From: Gammaproteobacteria bacterium
GTDB taxonomy: Bacteria > Pseudomonadota > Gammaproteobacteria > Steroidobacterales > GCA-2729495
Assembly (NCBI GenBank): GCA_024229935.1
Contig: JAAERX010000031.1
Coordinates: 1-64,000 of the forward strand
Length of the DNA: 64,000 nucleotides
Direction: 5' to 3'
The notes below the pieces were generated by a model. It was not told the DNA's origin. It made no database searches and worked only from the letters and a program-made list of their open reading frames with translations. Position numbers and translations under genes: made by a program. Below are positions 1 through 8,476 of this stretch, piece by piece (positions within the stretch are counted from its first letter, which is position 1; each line of letters begins with the position of its first letter).

Positions 1-226
1 ACTGGTCCTGTGGTGCATAGTGCTCAATAATTGTATCGAACTCAGCTTTCAGTTGATCTGCCGGAAATTTTTGTTTAAGCCTTGCTGTCAACTCAAGCCC
101 ATGTAAACGTGTATCCAGCTGCCAAGGATAACGGTGCGAGAGCGGCTTGGTTGAGGAAGTCAAACTGGGATCAGAAAAGCCAAAAGCCTGAGGTGTCCAT
201 CGTTTATATTTTAGTTTTTTTATCAA
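1..226 (-). CDS. N-terminal part of an unrecognised protein (runs off the window)
   Basis: The minus strand stays open from about 268 to the window edge and reads like protein: basic at the start (KKLKYKRW), then a mixed soluble stretch. No ATG is available after the upstream in-frame TAG. The best start is a TTG at 226-224, preceded by GGAG about 8 bases upstream. Roughly 75 residues are visible and the rest lies outside the window. I do not recognise the family. It is divergent from the adenylate-forming enzyme at 366, with no overlap. Confidence 0.45.
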   Translation of the reverse strand, partial: MIKKLKYKRWTPQAFGFSDPSLTSSTKPLSHRYPWQLDTRLHGLELTARLKQKFPADQLKAEFDTIIEHYAPQDQ

Positions 227-365
227 CTTATATGCTCCAGCCAAATACGTATATATAAATGTACAGAGAAACCCTGACTATGACCATATTTACTTTTAAG
301 TAGCGAAAAACTTACTCTTGCCTTCCATTCACCCCAATCCTATACATTAGAAATATTGTACAACT

Positions 366-1577
366 ATGTGGTTTCCAACTTCAGCCCACCATTTACCCCA
401 GCCTGAATGGGCAAATACCCTACTTTCACGTGCTCTGTCTGATCAGACAGAGGTGAATTTGTATAAATGCCTAGAGACCTTTCGAAATCATGATGAATTT
501 TATGCTGAACGGTTAGCAGGCCTTTCTGACTGGCGTGATATACCACCACTGGAAAAAAGTGAATTAGCATCAGTACCCATTATTGCCACTGAGATACTGT
601 ATGAAACTCGTTCATCAGGTACCACAGGTAAACAGGCAGTTATTAAAAATACAGTTCTTGAGCGTCGCTTCCGTCAGGCTCTGGCATATCGGCCATTTTT
701 ATTTTATCCCCTGCAGCCCTCACCAAATAATATTATTAGACAGGTGATTTTTGTGGACGGCAAATATGTCGACCCTGCAGACAAGCAACAATGGTCATTT
801 AATTTTGGTGGTAATACCTGGCTTACCTGGCGAGCTGGCATTGCAGCATCACCAGAAAAAATTCACGCACTTTTAAAATTGGTCAAGCCACAGATTCTGC
901 GTGGCTTAACAAGTGGTCTTGTACGATTTGTGGAAGAGTTACATAGACCACTGGAAGGGTTAGGTGTTCAGATTGTCTCACCATCCGGTGAAAAGCTGTC
1001 AGACAGTTGGCGTACTTCTTTGCATGAGGCCTTTGCAATACCTGTACTGGATCGTTATGGCGCCACGGAAACGGGTTCAATGGCATGGCAATGCCCTTAT
1101 TGCCATGACTACCACGTTAATAGCGATGAAATTATTGTTGAGGACAGCAGTGAGGGTGTACTTGCCACACCATTATTTATTGAATCACAGCCTTTGCTGC
1201 GCTACCGGCTTGATGATCGTATTCAGTTTCATGCAGCCCAGAAAAATTGCCGCATACGCTTGCCTGTTATGACAGTGCTGGAAGCACGCCGTGATGATTG
1301 GATTATTGATGGCGCAGGTTTAAAGATATCACCATTGAGCTTTCAATTTGAACGTGTTGCCGGACTTAAAGCATGGCATCTGCACCAGCTTAGTAATGGA
1401 ACATTACGCTTGTATTTTGATTGTGAGACACCTAGTGGGCTACCTGGCAAAAGTATACGGGAGCAATTAATTAAACAACTTCAAGAGATTGTTATCGGTC
1501 GAGATTATGAATTGATGGAAGGCGTCTGGAAACTTAAACAGGTGGGAAAGTTCAAGCGGGTAACTTCAGACCTATAG
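366..1577 (+). CDS. PaaK/CapK-like adenylate-forming enzyme
   Basis: This belongs to the phenylacetate-CoA ligase / CapK branch of the adenylate-forming (ANL) superfamily, which activates a carboxylate as its acyl-adenylate using ATP. The phosphate-binding loop SSGTTGK is at residues 83-89 and the A5-type motif YGATETG at 231-237. A CPYC pair follows at 243-246, where PaaK relatives often carry a metal-binding Cys/His cluster. At 403 residues it is near the usual PaaK length. The start is the first ATG of the frame; I see no clear Shine-Dalgarno sequence. CapK-type members are common in capsule and exopolysaccharide loci, and one lies 3 kb downstream, but the substrate cannot be read from the sequence. 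It stands alone, with a 150-base gap to the next gene. Confidence 0.8.
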   Translation: MWFPTSAHHLPQPEWANTLLSRALSDQTEVNLYKCLETFRNHDEFYAERLAGLSDWRDIPPLEKSELASVPIIATEILYETRSSGTTGKQAVIKNTVLERRFRQALAYRPFLFYPLQPSPNNIIRQVIFVDGKYVDPADKQQWSFNFGGNTWLTWRAGIAASPEKIHALLKLVKPQILRGLTSGLVRFVEELHRPLEGLGVQIVSPSGEKLSDSWRTSLHEAFAIPVLDRYGATETGSMAWQCPYCHDYHVNSDEIIVEDSSEGVLATPLFIESQPLLRYRLDDRIQFHAAQKNCRIRLPVMTVLEARRDDWIIDGAGLKISPLSFQFERVAGLKAWHLHQLSNGTLRLYFDCETPSGLPGKSIREQLIKQLQEIVIGRDYELMEGVWKLKQVGKFKRVTSDL

Positions 1578-1731
1578 ATGCCACTGACAACCTCAATTCC
1601 GGCATCAAACACCAGACACATTCTTCGATCAAAGAGTCATATATATTATGGAGACCTAAGAAAAAGCAGTTTAGTTCACATTAGGTTAAGCTATCATACC
1701 TACGGATAAACAGACCCATTGAGCAAGCATT

Positions 1732-1938
1732 ATGACGAAAGTAAAAAAAGACTGGGATGAGGAAGGCGGTACAGGCCGCAACCCCACAAAGCATGTGCAT
1801 GGACCAGATTGTAACCACGATCATGAACATGTAGCGGCAGTTCCATTTCGGCATACTGAAGCCAAGCAAGGCCGTAATGATCCCTGTGCATGCGGAAGCG
1901 GCAAAAAATACAAGAAATGCCATGGACTAAAGAATTAA
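1732..1938 (+). CDS. SEC-C motif mini-protein
   Basis: This 68-residue protein is almost entirely a metal-binding tail. The last third carries the SEC-C zinc motif ([14 protein letters not shown]), the module found at the SecA C-terminus and in many stand-alone proteins. The middle is histidine-rich ([13 protein letters not shown]), suggesting further metal binding. Stand-alone SEC-C proteins are mostly uncharacterised; the SecA version binds zinc and contacts SecB and ribosomes. A weak hairpin follows the stop. Nothing nearby assigns a partner. Confidence 0.75.
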   Translation: MTKVKKDWDEEGGTGRNPTKHVHGPDCNHDHEHVAAVPFRHTEAKQGRNDPCACGSGKKYKKCHGLKN

Positions 1939-1982
1939 ACTCCAAACATACTATTCAAACTCACTGAAATAAGCACCTCCTC

Positions 1983-1998
1983 AGGCTTGTGAGCCTTT
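1983..1998 (+). terminator. Weak intrinsic terminator after the SEC-C gene
   Basis: A short hairpin AGGCT-TGTG-AGCCT is followed by TTTTAAT, 45 bases after the SEC-C stop codon. The stem is only 5 bp, so the call is tentative. Confidence 0.35.
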
Positions 1999-2110
1999 TA
2001 ATACCAGTGTTGTCCACTAGCATATAGCCCTTCTCCGATTCTGGTGTCTGACCAGAGGTACTTAAGCTAGACTAGTATTTCACAGGCTTAATAAACGACA
2101 AACCATACCT

Positions 2111-3340
2111 ATGCTTGAATCTATGTTTACACAACTTGCGACCATGAACCCACTACTGCCGGCTTTCGTAGGAAATGCCTTGCTCGCCTTAAGCGCATTC
2201 ATTGCCTATGTGCTTACCAAACATATTTTGCTATTTGTGCTGCATCACTATGCTAAACGCTCAAAGGCAAAGTGGGATGATGCACTCGTTAAACAAAATG
2301 TATTTGGACGAATGTCCCAGCTCGTGCCTGCACTAGTCATACAACAAGGCATTTATCTTGTGCCAAACTGGCCCATCACCGCAGAACTGGCATTACAGAA
2401 TGTAATCAAAGCATTCATGATCATTATGATCGTGCTGACCATCACCGCCCTGCTGGCCGCCATCAATCAGATTTATGAAAACCAGCCAGATGCTGGCAAT
2501 CGGCCTATCAAAGGTTTTATTCAACTGGGACAAATAATAATTTTTGTTATTGGCCTGATTCTGGTTATTGCTGCACTGATTGACAAGTCACCAGTCATTT
2601 TACTGAGCGGACTTGGTGCAATAACAGCAGTATTGCTGATTGTGTTTAAGGACACCTTGTTATCCCTTGTAGCAAGCATCCAGCTGACAGGTCAGGGCCT
2701 GATTCGTGTAGGTGACTGGATCGAGGTACCCCAGTACGGTGCTGATGGGGATGTTATCGACGTGGCCCTTTACAGCATTACTGTGCAGAACTGGGATAAG
2801 ACCATCTCAACCATACCCACTTATCAACTTGTGTCCGGATCATTCAAAAACTGGCGGGGTATGAATGAGGCAGGCGGGCGACGTATTAAACGATTCATCA
2901 ACATCGACCTCAACTCCATTCGCTTACTCACCAATACTGAACAGCTGCGCTTTAGTAAATTTGCCTTATTAAAAGATTACATCGCAGAAAAGCAGTCAGA
3001 TCTGGAGGCCTACAATGCGGCGCTGGATTCACCTGGTGAAAGTGACATTAACCTGCGCCGCCTGACTAATATCGGCACTTTTCGTGCCTATATCTATAAC
3101 TACCTGAAGAATCATCCAAAGATTCATAATGACATGACCCTAATTGTACGGCAGTTACAGTCTGGTAACGACGGTGTGCCTATTGAGGCCTATTGTTTTT
3201 GCAATGACACCAACTGGTTTAACTATGAGGGCATCCAGTCAGATATTTTTGACCACCTGTTTGCTATTGCACCTGAATTTGACTTACATGTATATCAAAA
3301 TCCTACAGGGATGGACGTGCAAAAGCTGCTGAAAAAATAA
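2111..3340 (+). CDS. MscS-family mechanosensitive channel (YbdG-like)
   Basis: This is an inner-membrane small-conductance mechanosensitive channel that releases solutes on hypo-osmotic shock. The N-terminal half has about five hydrophobic segments (around 17-40, 70-90, 100-125, 140-165, 170-195). These lead into the MscS pore and beta domain, with the stretch DTLLSLVASIQLTGQGLIRVGDWIEV. The C-terminal half is the soluble cytoplasmic vestibule. The conserved NWDKTISTIPTYQL and FKNWRGM stretches and the 409-residue length match E. coli YbdG (MscM) rather than the shorter MscS. The ATG at 2111 is the first start; a second ATG four codons later is possible. The gene is monocistronic. Confidence 0.88.
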   Translation: MLESMFTQLATMNPLLPAFVGNALLALSAFIAYVLTKHILLFVLHHYAKRSKAKWDDALVKQNVFGRMSQLVPALVIQQGIYLVPNWPITAELALQNVIKAFMIIMIVLTITALLAAINQIYENQPDAGNRPIKGFIQLGQIIIFVIGLILVIAALIDKSPVILLSGLGAITAVLLIVFKDTLLSLVASIQLTGQGLIRVGDWIEVPQYGADGDVIDVALYSITVQNWDKTISTIPTYQLVSGSFKNWRGMNEAGGRRIKRFINIDLNSIRLLTNTEQLRFSKFALLKDYIAEKQSDLEAYNAALDSPGESDINLRRLTNIGTFRAYIYNYLKNHPKIHNDMTLIVRQLQSGNDGVPIEAYCFCNDTNWFNYEGIQSDIFDHLFAIAPEFDLHVYQNPTGMDVQKLLKK

Positions 3341-3594
3341 TTGGGCACAATCAGCAGTCAATTAATGAAGCAGTGCATATTAACCTGCTGAATACGCTAA
3401 ATAGAGTTACCTCTATGGCTTATGAGTATGAGTTTTTATATACATCAAACGACACCTATACCCCACTTAACTCACTGAACCGTATGACAACTTTGACATA
3501 CGTTTCGGCAGCTCCCATCCCGCCAGCCACATAGCGATTTGCTTCCATACCTGTCAGGCTTTACTGGATACACCACAAGAGTAAATAAGGCAAA
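3341..3594. other. Intergenic stretch without a recognised gene
   Basis: This separates the MscS gene from the palindromic element. I translated the minus strand looking for the missing C-terminal half of the truncated antiporter and found nothing resembling it. No hairpin terminator for mscS is evident. Confidence 0.5.
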
Positions 3595-3653
3595 AATAAA
3601 TGAGGCCAGGGTAAAACTATCGTCAAATTGTTTTTACCCTGACCCTATTTATT
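3595..3653. repeat. 59-bp imperfect palindrome (REP/MITE-like)
   Basis: The two arms are nearly identical inverted copies. AATAAATGAGGCCAGGGTAAAA on the left (shown here only as its 3595-3616 extent) pairs with the complement of 3631-3653, around a short central loop. Each arm carries GGYCAGGGTAAAA next to an A/T-rich end. Palindromes with GGGTCAGNGTAAAA arms resemble the REP/MITE-like sequences linked to RAYT (Y1) transposases in gammaproteobacteria; that attribution is from memory. The element ends at the base before the stop codon of the truncated antiporter gene. Only one copy was seen in the window, and no transposase. Confidence 0.6.
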
Positions 3654-4220
3654 CTATTGAATTTCGTCAAGTGCAGAACTGAATTGACTGGCCAGTACAA
3701 CCTGGAACGCCAGCACTGCGAGGATGGCACCAACCGGGTCGATAAGGATGCCTTCCCAGCGAAGTATATTGCCTATATTTTGATTGGGCCGCACGGCCTG
3801 CAACATAGGCATGATGACCGTTGGCCCAGTTACCATCATGATTGCGCCGAACAGAAAGGCCAGTCGCCAGTCTGCCCCAATCACCCAGTGCGTAACCGTA
3901 GCTATCACCAGCCAGGTTACAAGCACGCCAACAGTAACAAGGTTACGAACGACATTGCCATGCCCTTTTATTTCTTCACGACGCAGCGTCAGACTGCCTT
4001 CGAACAGAATCACAGCAACAGCCAGGGAAATAAATGGAAACAGCAATTCACCGAACAGCGCGTCGGGCACAAGCCACCCGGTGACCGGCCCCATCACAAT
4101 GCCACTTGCCAGCAGAAACAGAATGGCCGGCACGCGAATTCGCCATGCCAGCCACTGGGACACCAGCGACAGAAGACCGATGCTAACGAGTATAAGGATG
4201 ACGTTATGATTCATGGGCAT
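3654..4220 (-). pseudogene. Truncated CPA1-type Na+/H+ (cation:proton) antiporter
   Basis: The product has 188 residues and covers only the N-terminal part of an NhaP-type CPA1 antiporter. It has hydrophobic segments from residue 7 on, the family stretch PAILFLLASGIVMGPVTG and ILFEGSLTLRREEI, then TGPTVIMPML and RWEGILIDPVGAILAVL, which include the conserved polar and acidic residues of the transport site. Relatives usually run 400-600 or more residues, so more than half of the gene is missing. The frame ends at a TAG abutting the palindrome at 3595-3653, and the remaining sequence is not found beyond it. A shortened product might still be made but would lack several transport helices. It is most likely a remnant created by insertion plus deletion. 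Confidence 0.75.
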
Positions 4221-4297
4221 ACATCAGGAAACAATTGCACGACAAAGGGGTTGAGTGATATTTAGAACTTGAGATTGGCGCATAAATCAGAAGTCAC

Positions 4298-5887
4298 TTA
4301 ACTTTTTGGTGTTAAAACCAAATACCAGTCATTGCTGCGGTCTATCAGGTAATCCTGCAGAAAAGGAAATTCCTCGGCCTGACCCAGAAAATATTCCTCC
4401 ATTGAAAATCCCGGCAGGCACCACTGGCAGTCACGACGATAGATTATCACCAGCTCGGGTTTGAGCTTTTCAATGTCTTCCTGAATTTCACTTTTATAAA
4501 GTTGTTCCTGATCAATTCGATTGCCAGCAACTTTGTATCCATGCGGAATATCCGGCTCCACACTTGCACCGTCGTATAGCATCGGAATCATGAAAGAAAA
4601 TGCATAGCGCGTTCCCGAATAGCGGTCCTGTTGCACCAGAGACGGGTAGTACCACAATGGGGTAACACCAAAAATTGCAACCCTGTCACCACGGGAGGAG
4701 TTGTCGGCGATTAACTTTACAAGCCCTTGGGTGCTGCGATAAGCCGCATTGTTGGCCGAAGAAAAAGTGGCTGAAATTCCGGCCATAAAAAAAAGGACAC
4801 AAAGCAATGCCATGTAGGGCATGTGTGCAGTGTCAACCCGGAAACGGAGTAGTAATTTATGCACCACAATCCCGCACAGCAGGCACAACATGAGATTGGC
4901 AGAGAAGCGCATGGGCATTTCGTGATAGCCAAACCCCTTTGCCTGAGCAATATACACAACAATGCCCATTACACAGACGACCAAAGCCAGCGTGCTTAAA
5001 TCCCGCAATACTTTTGGGATTTTCAGAAGCATGGTTGCGCACCACCCTACAAAAACAATTGCCACTTCCAGACCAAATCGTCGTAGCAATGTTGGCAGGA
5101 CCATTCCATCAGGATCATTCATCGCATTGTAGGAGGAGGTAAACAATGGTACGTATCGATTAACAAAAACATCGAACGAGGCACCACCCAGGAAATAAAA
5201 CAACGCGACATACGCTAAGGACACGCCTATTGCAGCTGTGATCTCGGGGGCTATTAACACGCGCAGCGACCGGTGTCTTAAGCAAATAAGCAATTCAACA
5301 CCGACCATGATGGCGCCGAACTGGGGAGGTTTCAGGCTTGCCATCAGTCCGGCAGCAATACCAATGGCAATGCTCAAATAAACAGGGACTGCCACATCAT
5401 GAAGTCGGGCAATGCGAAGTAGCAGGTAAGGCAGCAGCGCAAGCATAAAGAGTTGTTCGCGCTGCCCAAACCATGATGAGTCAAAATTGTGCAGTGAGTA
5501 AATCAGTGTTAGTGCAATCGCAAATGCCGCTATCCGATAGTCAGCAGGCAGTATGCGTTTAGCCAGATAAAAACTGACCAGAGATGAGCACAGGATGAAA
5601 GCAACTACGGTAACGAAATATGCCGCAATGCTGTCCGTATTAAGAATATCAGCCAGCCATACGACGGGCACATGCAAATACATGGCAAGCGGTGGGTTAA
5701 TGTCGACAAAATCAATATAGGGACGGGCTCCGGCAAGCAGGGCACGCGCTGAGTCAAGATAAATGCCGCTATCCACACTGACATAAACTATTTTTGAGAA
5801 CAGCTGCCAGACCATGATACCGGCGAGTGACGCTGCAGCGAGCCACAATAGCATTGCAGTAAAAGATTGCTTTTGGGCTCCACTCAT
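4298..5887 (-). CDS. GT-C (PMT/ArnT-like) membrane glycosyltransferase
   Basis: This is a polytopic inner-membrane protein of about 529 residues with roughly ten hydrophobic segments. The first periplasmic loop has the GT-C layout: DSGIYLDSARALLAGARPYIDF followed by DINPPLAMYLH, acidic and PP residues typical of PMT/ArnT-type transferases that use polyprenyl-phosphate sugars. The last 100 residues are soluble. I chose the ATG at 5887 because the upstream GTG at 5935 overlaps the preceding gene, while the ATG leaves an 8-base gap after that stop codon. It follows the SGNH gene in one operon inside an exopolysaccharide locus. A role in attaching a sugar to a lipid-linked or surface glycan is inferred; donor and acceptor are unknown. 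Confidence 0.7.
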   Translation of the reverse strand: MSGAQKQSFTAMLLWLAAASLAGIMVWQLFSKIVYVSVDSGIYLDSARALLAGARPYIDFVDINPPLAMYLHVPVVWLADILNTDSIAAYFVTVVAFILCSSLVSFYLAKRILPADYRIAAFAIALTLIYSLHNFDSSWFGQREQLFMLALLPYLLLRIARLHDVAVPVYLSIAIGIAAGLMASLKPPQFGAIMVGVELLICLRHRSLRVLIAPEITAAIGVSLAYVALFYFLGGASFDVFVNRYVPLFTSSYNAMNDPDGMVLPTLLRRFGLEVAIVFVGWCATMLLKIPKVLRDLSTLALVVCVMGIVVYIAQAKGFGYHEMPMRFSANLMLCLLCGIVVHKLLLRFRVDTAHMPYMALLCVLFFMAGISATFSSANNAAYRSTQGLVKLIADNSSRGDRVAIFGVTPLWYYPSLVQQDRYSGTRYAFSFMIPMLYDGASVEPDIPHGYKVAGNRIDQEQLYKSEIQEDIEKLKPELVIIYRRDCQWCLPGFSMEEYFLGQAEEFPFLQDYLIDRSNDWYLVLTPKS

Positions 5888-5895
5888 CTGGTTTT

Positions 5896-6936
5896 TTATC
5901 TCGTTACGCCCGGCTGCAGATAATTTGTAATGCACTGCTCCCAGATACTGTTCAGCTCATTGTTCGGGTGGCCTTCGCCGACCACACGGTATTCAGGCCC
6001 AAACACCGGCGGACTACAATTCAGATAGTCGAGGTCATTGGCATCCAGAAAACGGATAAAATCAGGAGTGTAACTGTCGGTGTCTAACAGCAGTAATACA
6101 ACAAATTTTGCCCCCTGAGACTCCGCAAGATTTTGCATCTCGACGACAATTTTCTCAGTAACTGCCTCATGTTTATCTGCACGACTCTGACTTAAGTAAC
6201 GTAACCATGCCCTTTCAGCCTTGTTCACCAAAGCAAGAGAATCACGGAATGGCCAGTTGTTGCTGCTGGATACCGGGTACCGCATCAGATTGCCATCTTC
6301 CCCGATAGTTGCATACGGCGGGAAATAACTCGGCTCCCCAACTCGGGTAAACATTTCCAACCAGCCAAAATGCAGCACGTTGCGCATTTGGTGATGGCCA
6401 ATGTATCCGTAGAAGATGGTTTTACCACCATCGATATCAGGAAGCACATCCTCCAGGGTCAAAAGTGATTGGAAGGTACCGTATCCTGGCACACCAAGAT
6501 TACGCACGCTGACATCAGGAAATTGCCTTTGCAGCTTCCACGCAAGAGTTTCCTGATCACTAATGGCATAGCCCTGAATATACGACCCACCCACAAGAAT
6601 CAGCTTGTCCTGTGTGGTCGGCAACGGACTGTCTGTAGCCATAGTTCGGCGACCGCGATCTGGCAGAACAGTTACGGTAATGGATTCAATGTCTGCACTA
6701 AAACCCGGGTAATTGTAGGTGCCCGGCTTGTTAACCCAGCCAAGTGATGGATGCTTCTCCGTCATAATCGGAGTTTCGGTCCGACTGCCATCACCAGTCA
6801 GTGTACGCGGCTGCAAGGGCGTGTGCCCCATAGCCCGCATTACAAGCTCTGCTGCAGCCAGCGAAAAAATCAAAGAGACCAACGAGATAGTGATCGCTGC
6901 AAATCGGCCTGTGGCTTTCTTCCTGCTTGATCCCAT
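5896..6936 (-). CDS. SGNH/GDSL hydrolase-like protein, membrane-anchored
   Basis: From the ATG at 6936 the product is 346 residues. A hydrophobic segment near residues 12-30 looks like a signal anchor, placing the rest in the periplasm. Block I of the SGNH fold is GGSYIQGYAISDQET, with the presumed nucleophile Ser118. The C-terminal GHPN at 322-325 supplies the catalytic His in the usual HPN context. Such proteins act as esterases or O-acetyltransferases on polysaccharides, often alongside an MBOAT acyl carrier. A broken MBOAT gene lies 5 kb away in the same locus. A GTG at 6963 would add nine residues but has no better ribosome site. It is the first intact gene of the pair with the GT-C transferase. 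Confidence 0.7.
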   Translation of the reverse strand: MGSSRKKATGRFAAITISLVSLIFSLAAAELVMRAMGHTPLQPRTLTGDGSRTETPIMTEKHPSLGWVNKPGTYNYPGFSADIESITVTVLPDRGRRTMATDSPLPTTQDKLILVGGSYIQGYAISDQETLAWKLQRQFPDVSVRNLGVPGYGTFQSLLTLEDVLPDIDGGKTIFYGYIGHHQMRNVLHFGWLEMFTRVGEPSYFPPYATIGEDGNLMRYPVSSSNNWPFRDSLALVNKAERAWLRYLSQSRADKHEAVTEKIVVEMQNLAESQGAKFVVLLLLDTDSYTPDFIRFLDANDLDYLNCSPPVFGPEYRVVGEGHPNNELNSIWEQCITNYLQPGVTR

Positions 6937-6963
6937 GTACGTTAAAAAACCCCGACCCGGCAC

Positions 6964-7161
6964 TTAATTTCTGATGATGCCACAAAATTTGCGGTTATTG
7001 TTGCGGCCCGCCTGACTCAGCCAAACCCCTGCTGCCATGCGTGTAATGCCAAAGGACTCTACCGACAGCACCCTGACGAGAATCAAGCCCAACAATAGCA
7101 GCATGACTACATTGATACCTGATGCAGGCAACATAACGGCTGCCTGCACAATTATTCTCAT
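6964..7161 (-). pseudogene. Possible Wzx-type flippase remnant
   Basis: A 65-codon frame starts with a single hydrophobic segment ending in LGLILVRVLSVESFG. This resembles the first helix and the following conserved R-x-L-S-x-E-x-F-G of polysaccharide flippases (Wzx/MATE-like). After that point the reading becomes unlike any membrane protein and stops. Intact flippases have about 12 helices and 400-500 residues. The position upstream of SGNH and glycosyltransferase genes fits. The resemblance rests on one short motif, so a chance open frame cannot be excluded. Confidence 0.3.
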
Positions 7162-7340
7162 CGCGCTTTATGACTCACACTATTTGTCTTGGAAGCTCTG
7201 CATGAAATGGATACAATATTTTTATCAATCCTTCATCAATCCGCCGCATGCTCGGGTTGATCACAGAACAACACCCTAAATGATATTTGCACTGGGCATG
7301 CTATAGAAGCTCACCAGAATTACTCAGAAAAGGACAGAAG

Positions 7341-8411
7341 ATGAGGGTCGTCTACATAACAAGGGGTTTCGGAGACTATCTCATCGATTTACTCAATGCG
7401 ATGGTTTCAGATACAGAGGTTCACATAGTCCTCACTAAAGGTGATGAATGTGTAGCTGAGCACCTCGATCCACGGATCAATGTCTGGTTTTCAAAAGCAC
7501 CAAGAGTAGGAAGCCTCGGTAACCTTGCTGCAATGCTCAGAACATCTCGCTATATCAAGAAAATATCTCCAGACATTATTCACATGCAAAGTGGAGTTAT
7601 ATGGGAGTTGCTTCTGAAATTATTTCTTCGTCATGTGCCATTTATTCTAACGGTACACGATGTAACCAGACACCCAACAAAACAAAAGTGGATTGAAACC
7701 CCTCAGCAGCTTCTGGATTGGGGGGCCAAACTGAGTGATGCAATTATCGTGCATGGCGAGCAAATGAAAGTGGCCGCACGGAATCGCTTTGGAAAAGCCT
7801 GCCGCATATTTGTCAGTCACCACGGAATCATTAGCAAATACGGAACCGGAGTGGCAGACCTAAACCCATCTCGATTCAATGTTCTATTGTTTGGCCGGAT
7901 TGATGCATACAAGGGCGTGGAATACCTGATCAAAGCCGAGCCACTTATCCGCCAGCAAATTCCCCAAGTCAGAATTATCATAGCTGGAGAGGCACAGAAC
8001 GTTGATTATTATCAGGGCTTAGTAAAAAGCGACCAGAAAATTGATCTGCGCCTGCAAAGACAGGATGACGAAGAAGTAAGCGAGCTCTATCAAACTGCAG
8101 ATGTGATTGCACTTCCCTATACCGAGGCCTCACAGAGCGGAGTATTGCAGGTTGGTTTTGCTTTTGGCATTCCACCGGTCGTTACTGCAGTAGGCGGCCT
8201 TCCTGATGTAATCTCTGATAAGAAGAATGGCCTGATTGTCCCTCCTGAAAACCCAGAGGAATTGGCTAAAGCCATTATTCGTTTGCTAACAGATATTGAC
8301 CTCAGAAAAACCATTATCGAAGGCGTTATTGAATCCCGCGAGGGCTGCTACAATTGGGACATAATTGCGGCAGACATAAGAACCCTTTACTGCGAATTAA
8401 TCCCTTCTTAA
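7341..8411 (+). CDS. Glycosyltransferase family 4
   Basis: This is a soluble 356-residue GT-B fold transferase. The N-terminal half holds the acceptor-side Rossmann domain (starting MRVVYITRGFGDY, with TVHDVTRHP). The C-terminal half has the family-4 donor site: NVLLFGRIDAYKGVEYLI, then LPYTEASQSGVLQVGFAFGIPPVVTAVGGLPDVI, including the E-x7-E-like region that binds the nucleotide sugar. The ATG at 7341 is preceded by AAGGA at a spacing of about seven bases, which favours it over the upstream TTG at 7287. It runs opposite to the other genes of the polysaccharide locus and converges on manB. The sugar specificity is unknown; a mannosyl donor is plausible because manB and manC are adjacent. Confidence 0.85.
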   Translation: MRVVYITRGFGDYLIDLLNAMVSDTEVHIVLTKGDECVAEHLDPRINVWFSKAPRVGSLGNLAAMLRTSRYIKKISPDIIHMQSGVIWELLLKLFLRHVPFILTVHDVTRHPTKQKWIETPQQLLDWGAKLSDAIIVHGEQMKVAARNRFGKACRIFVSHHGIISKYGTGVADLNPSRFNVLLFGRIDAYKGVEYLIKAEPLIRQQIPQVRIIIAGEAQNVDYYQGLVKSDQKIDLRLQRQDDEEVSELYQTADVIALPYTEASQSGVLQVGFAFGIPPVVTAVGGLPDVISDKKNGLIVPPENPEELAKAIIRLLTDIDLRKTIIEGVIESREGCYNWDIIAADIRTLYCELIPS

Positions 8412-8476
8412 TAGAACAAAAGACAGAGCCGCATTTTTTTATTCAGGACAGCCGCCACATACAACTGGCTTAAAGA

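Noticed and set aside
3657-4265. 202-codon open frame on the plus strand
   Set aside because: Lies opposite the antiporter fragment, with a composition (many Gln, His, Asn) typical of an antisense shadow.
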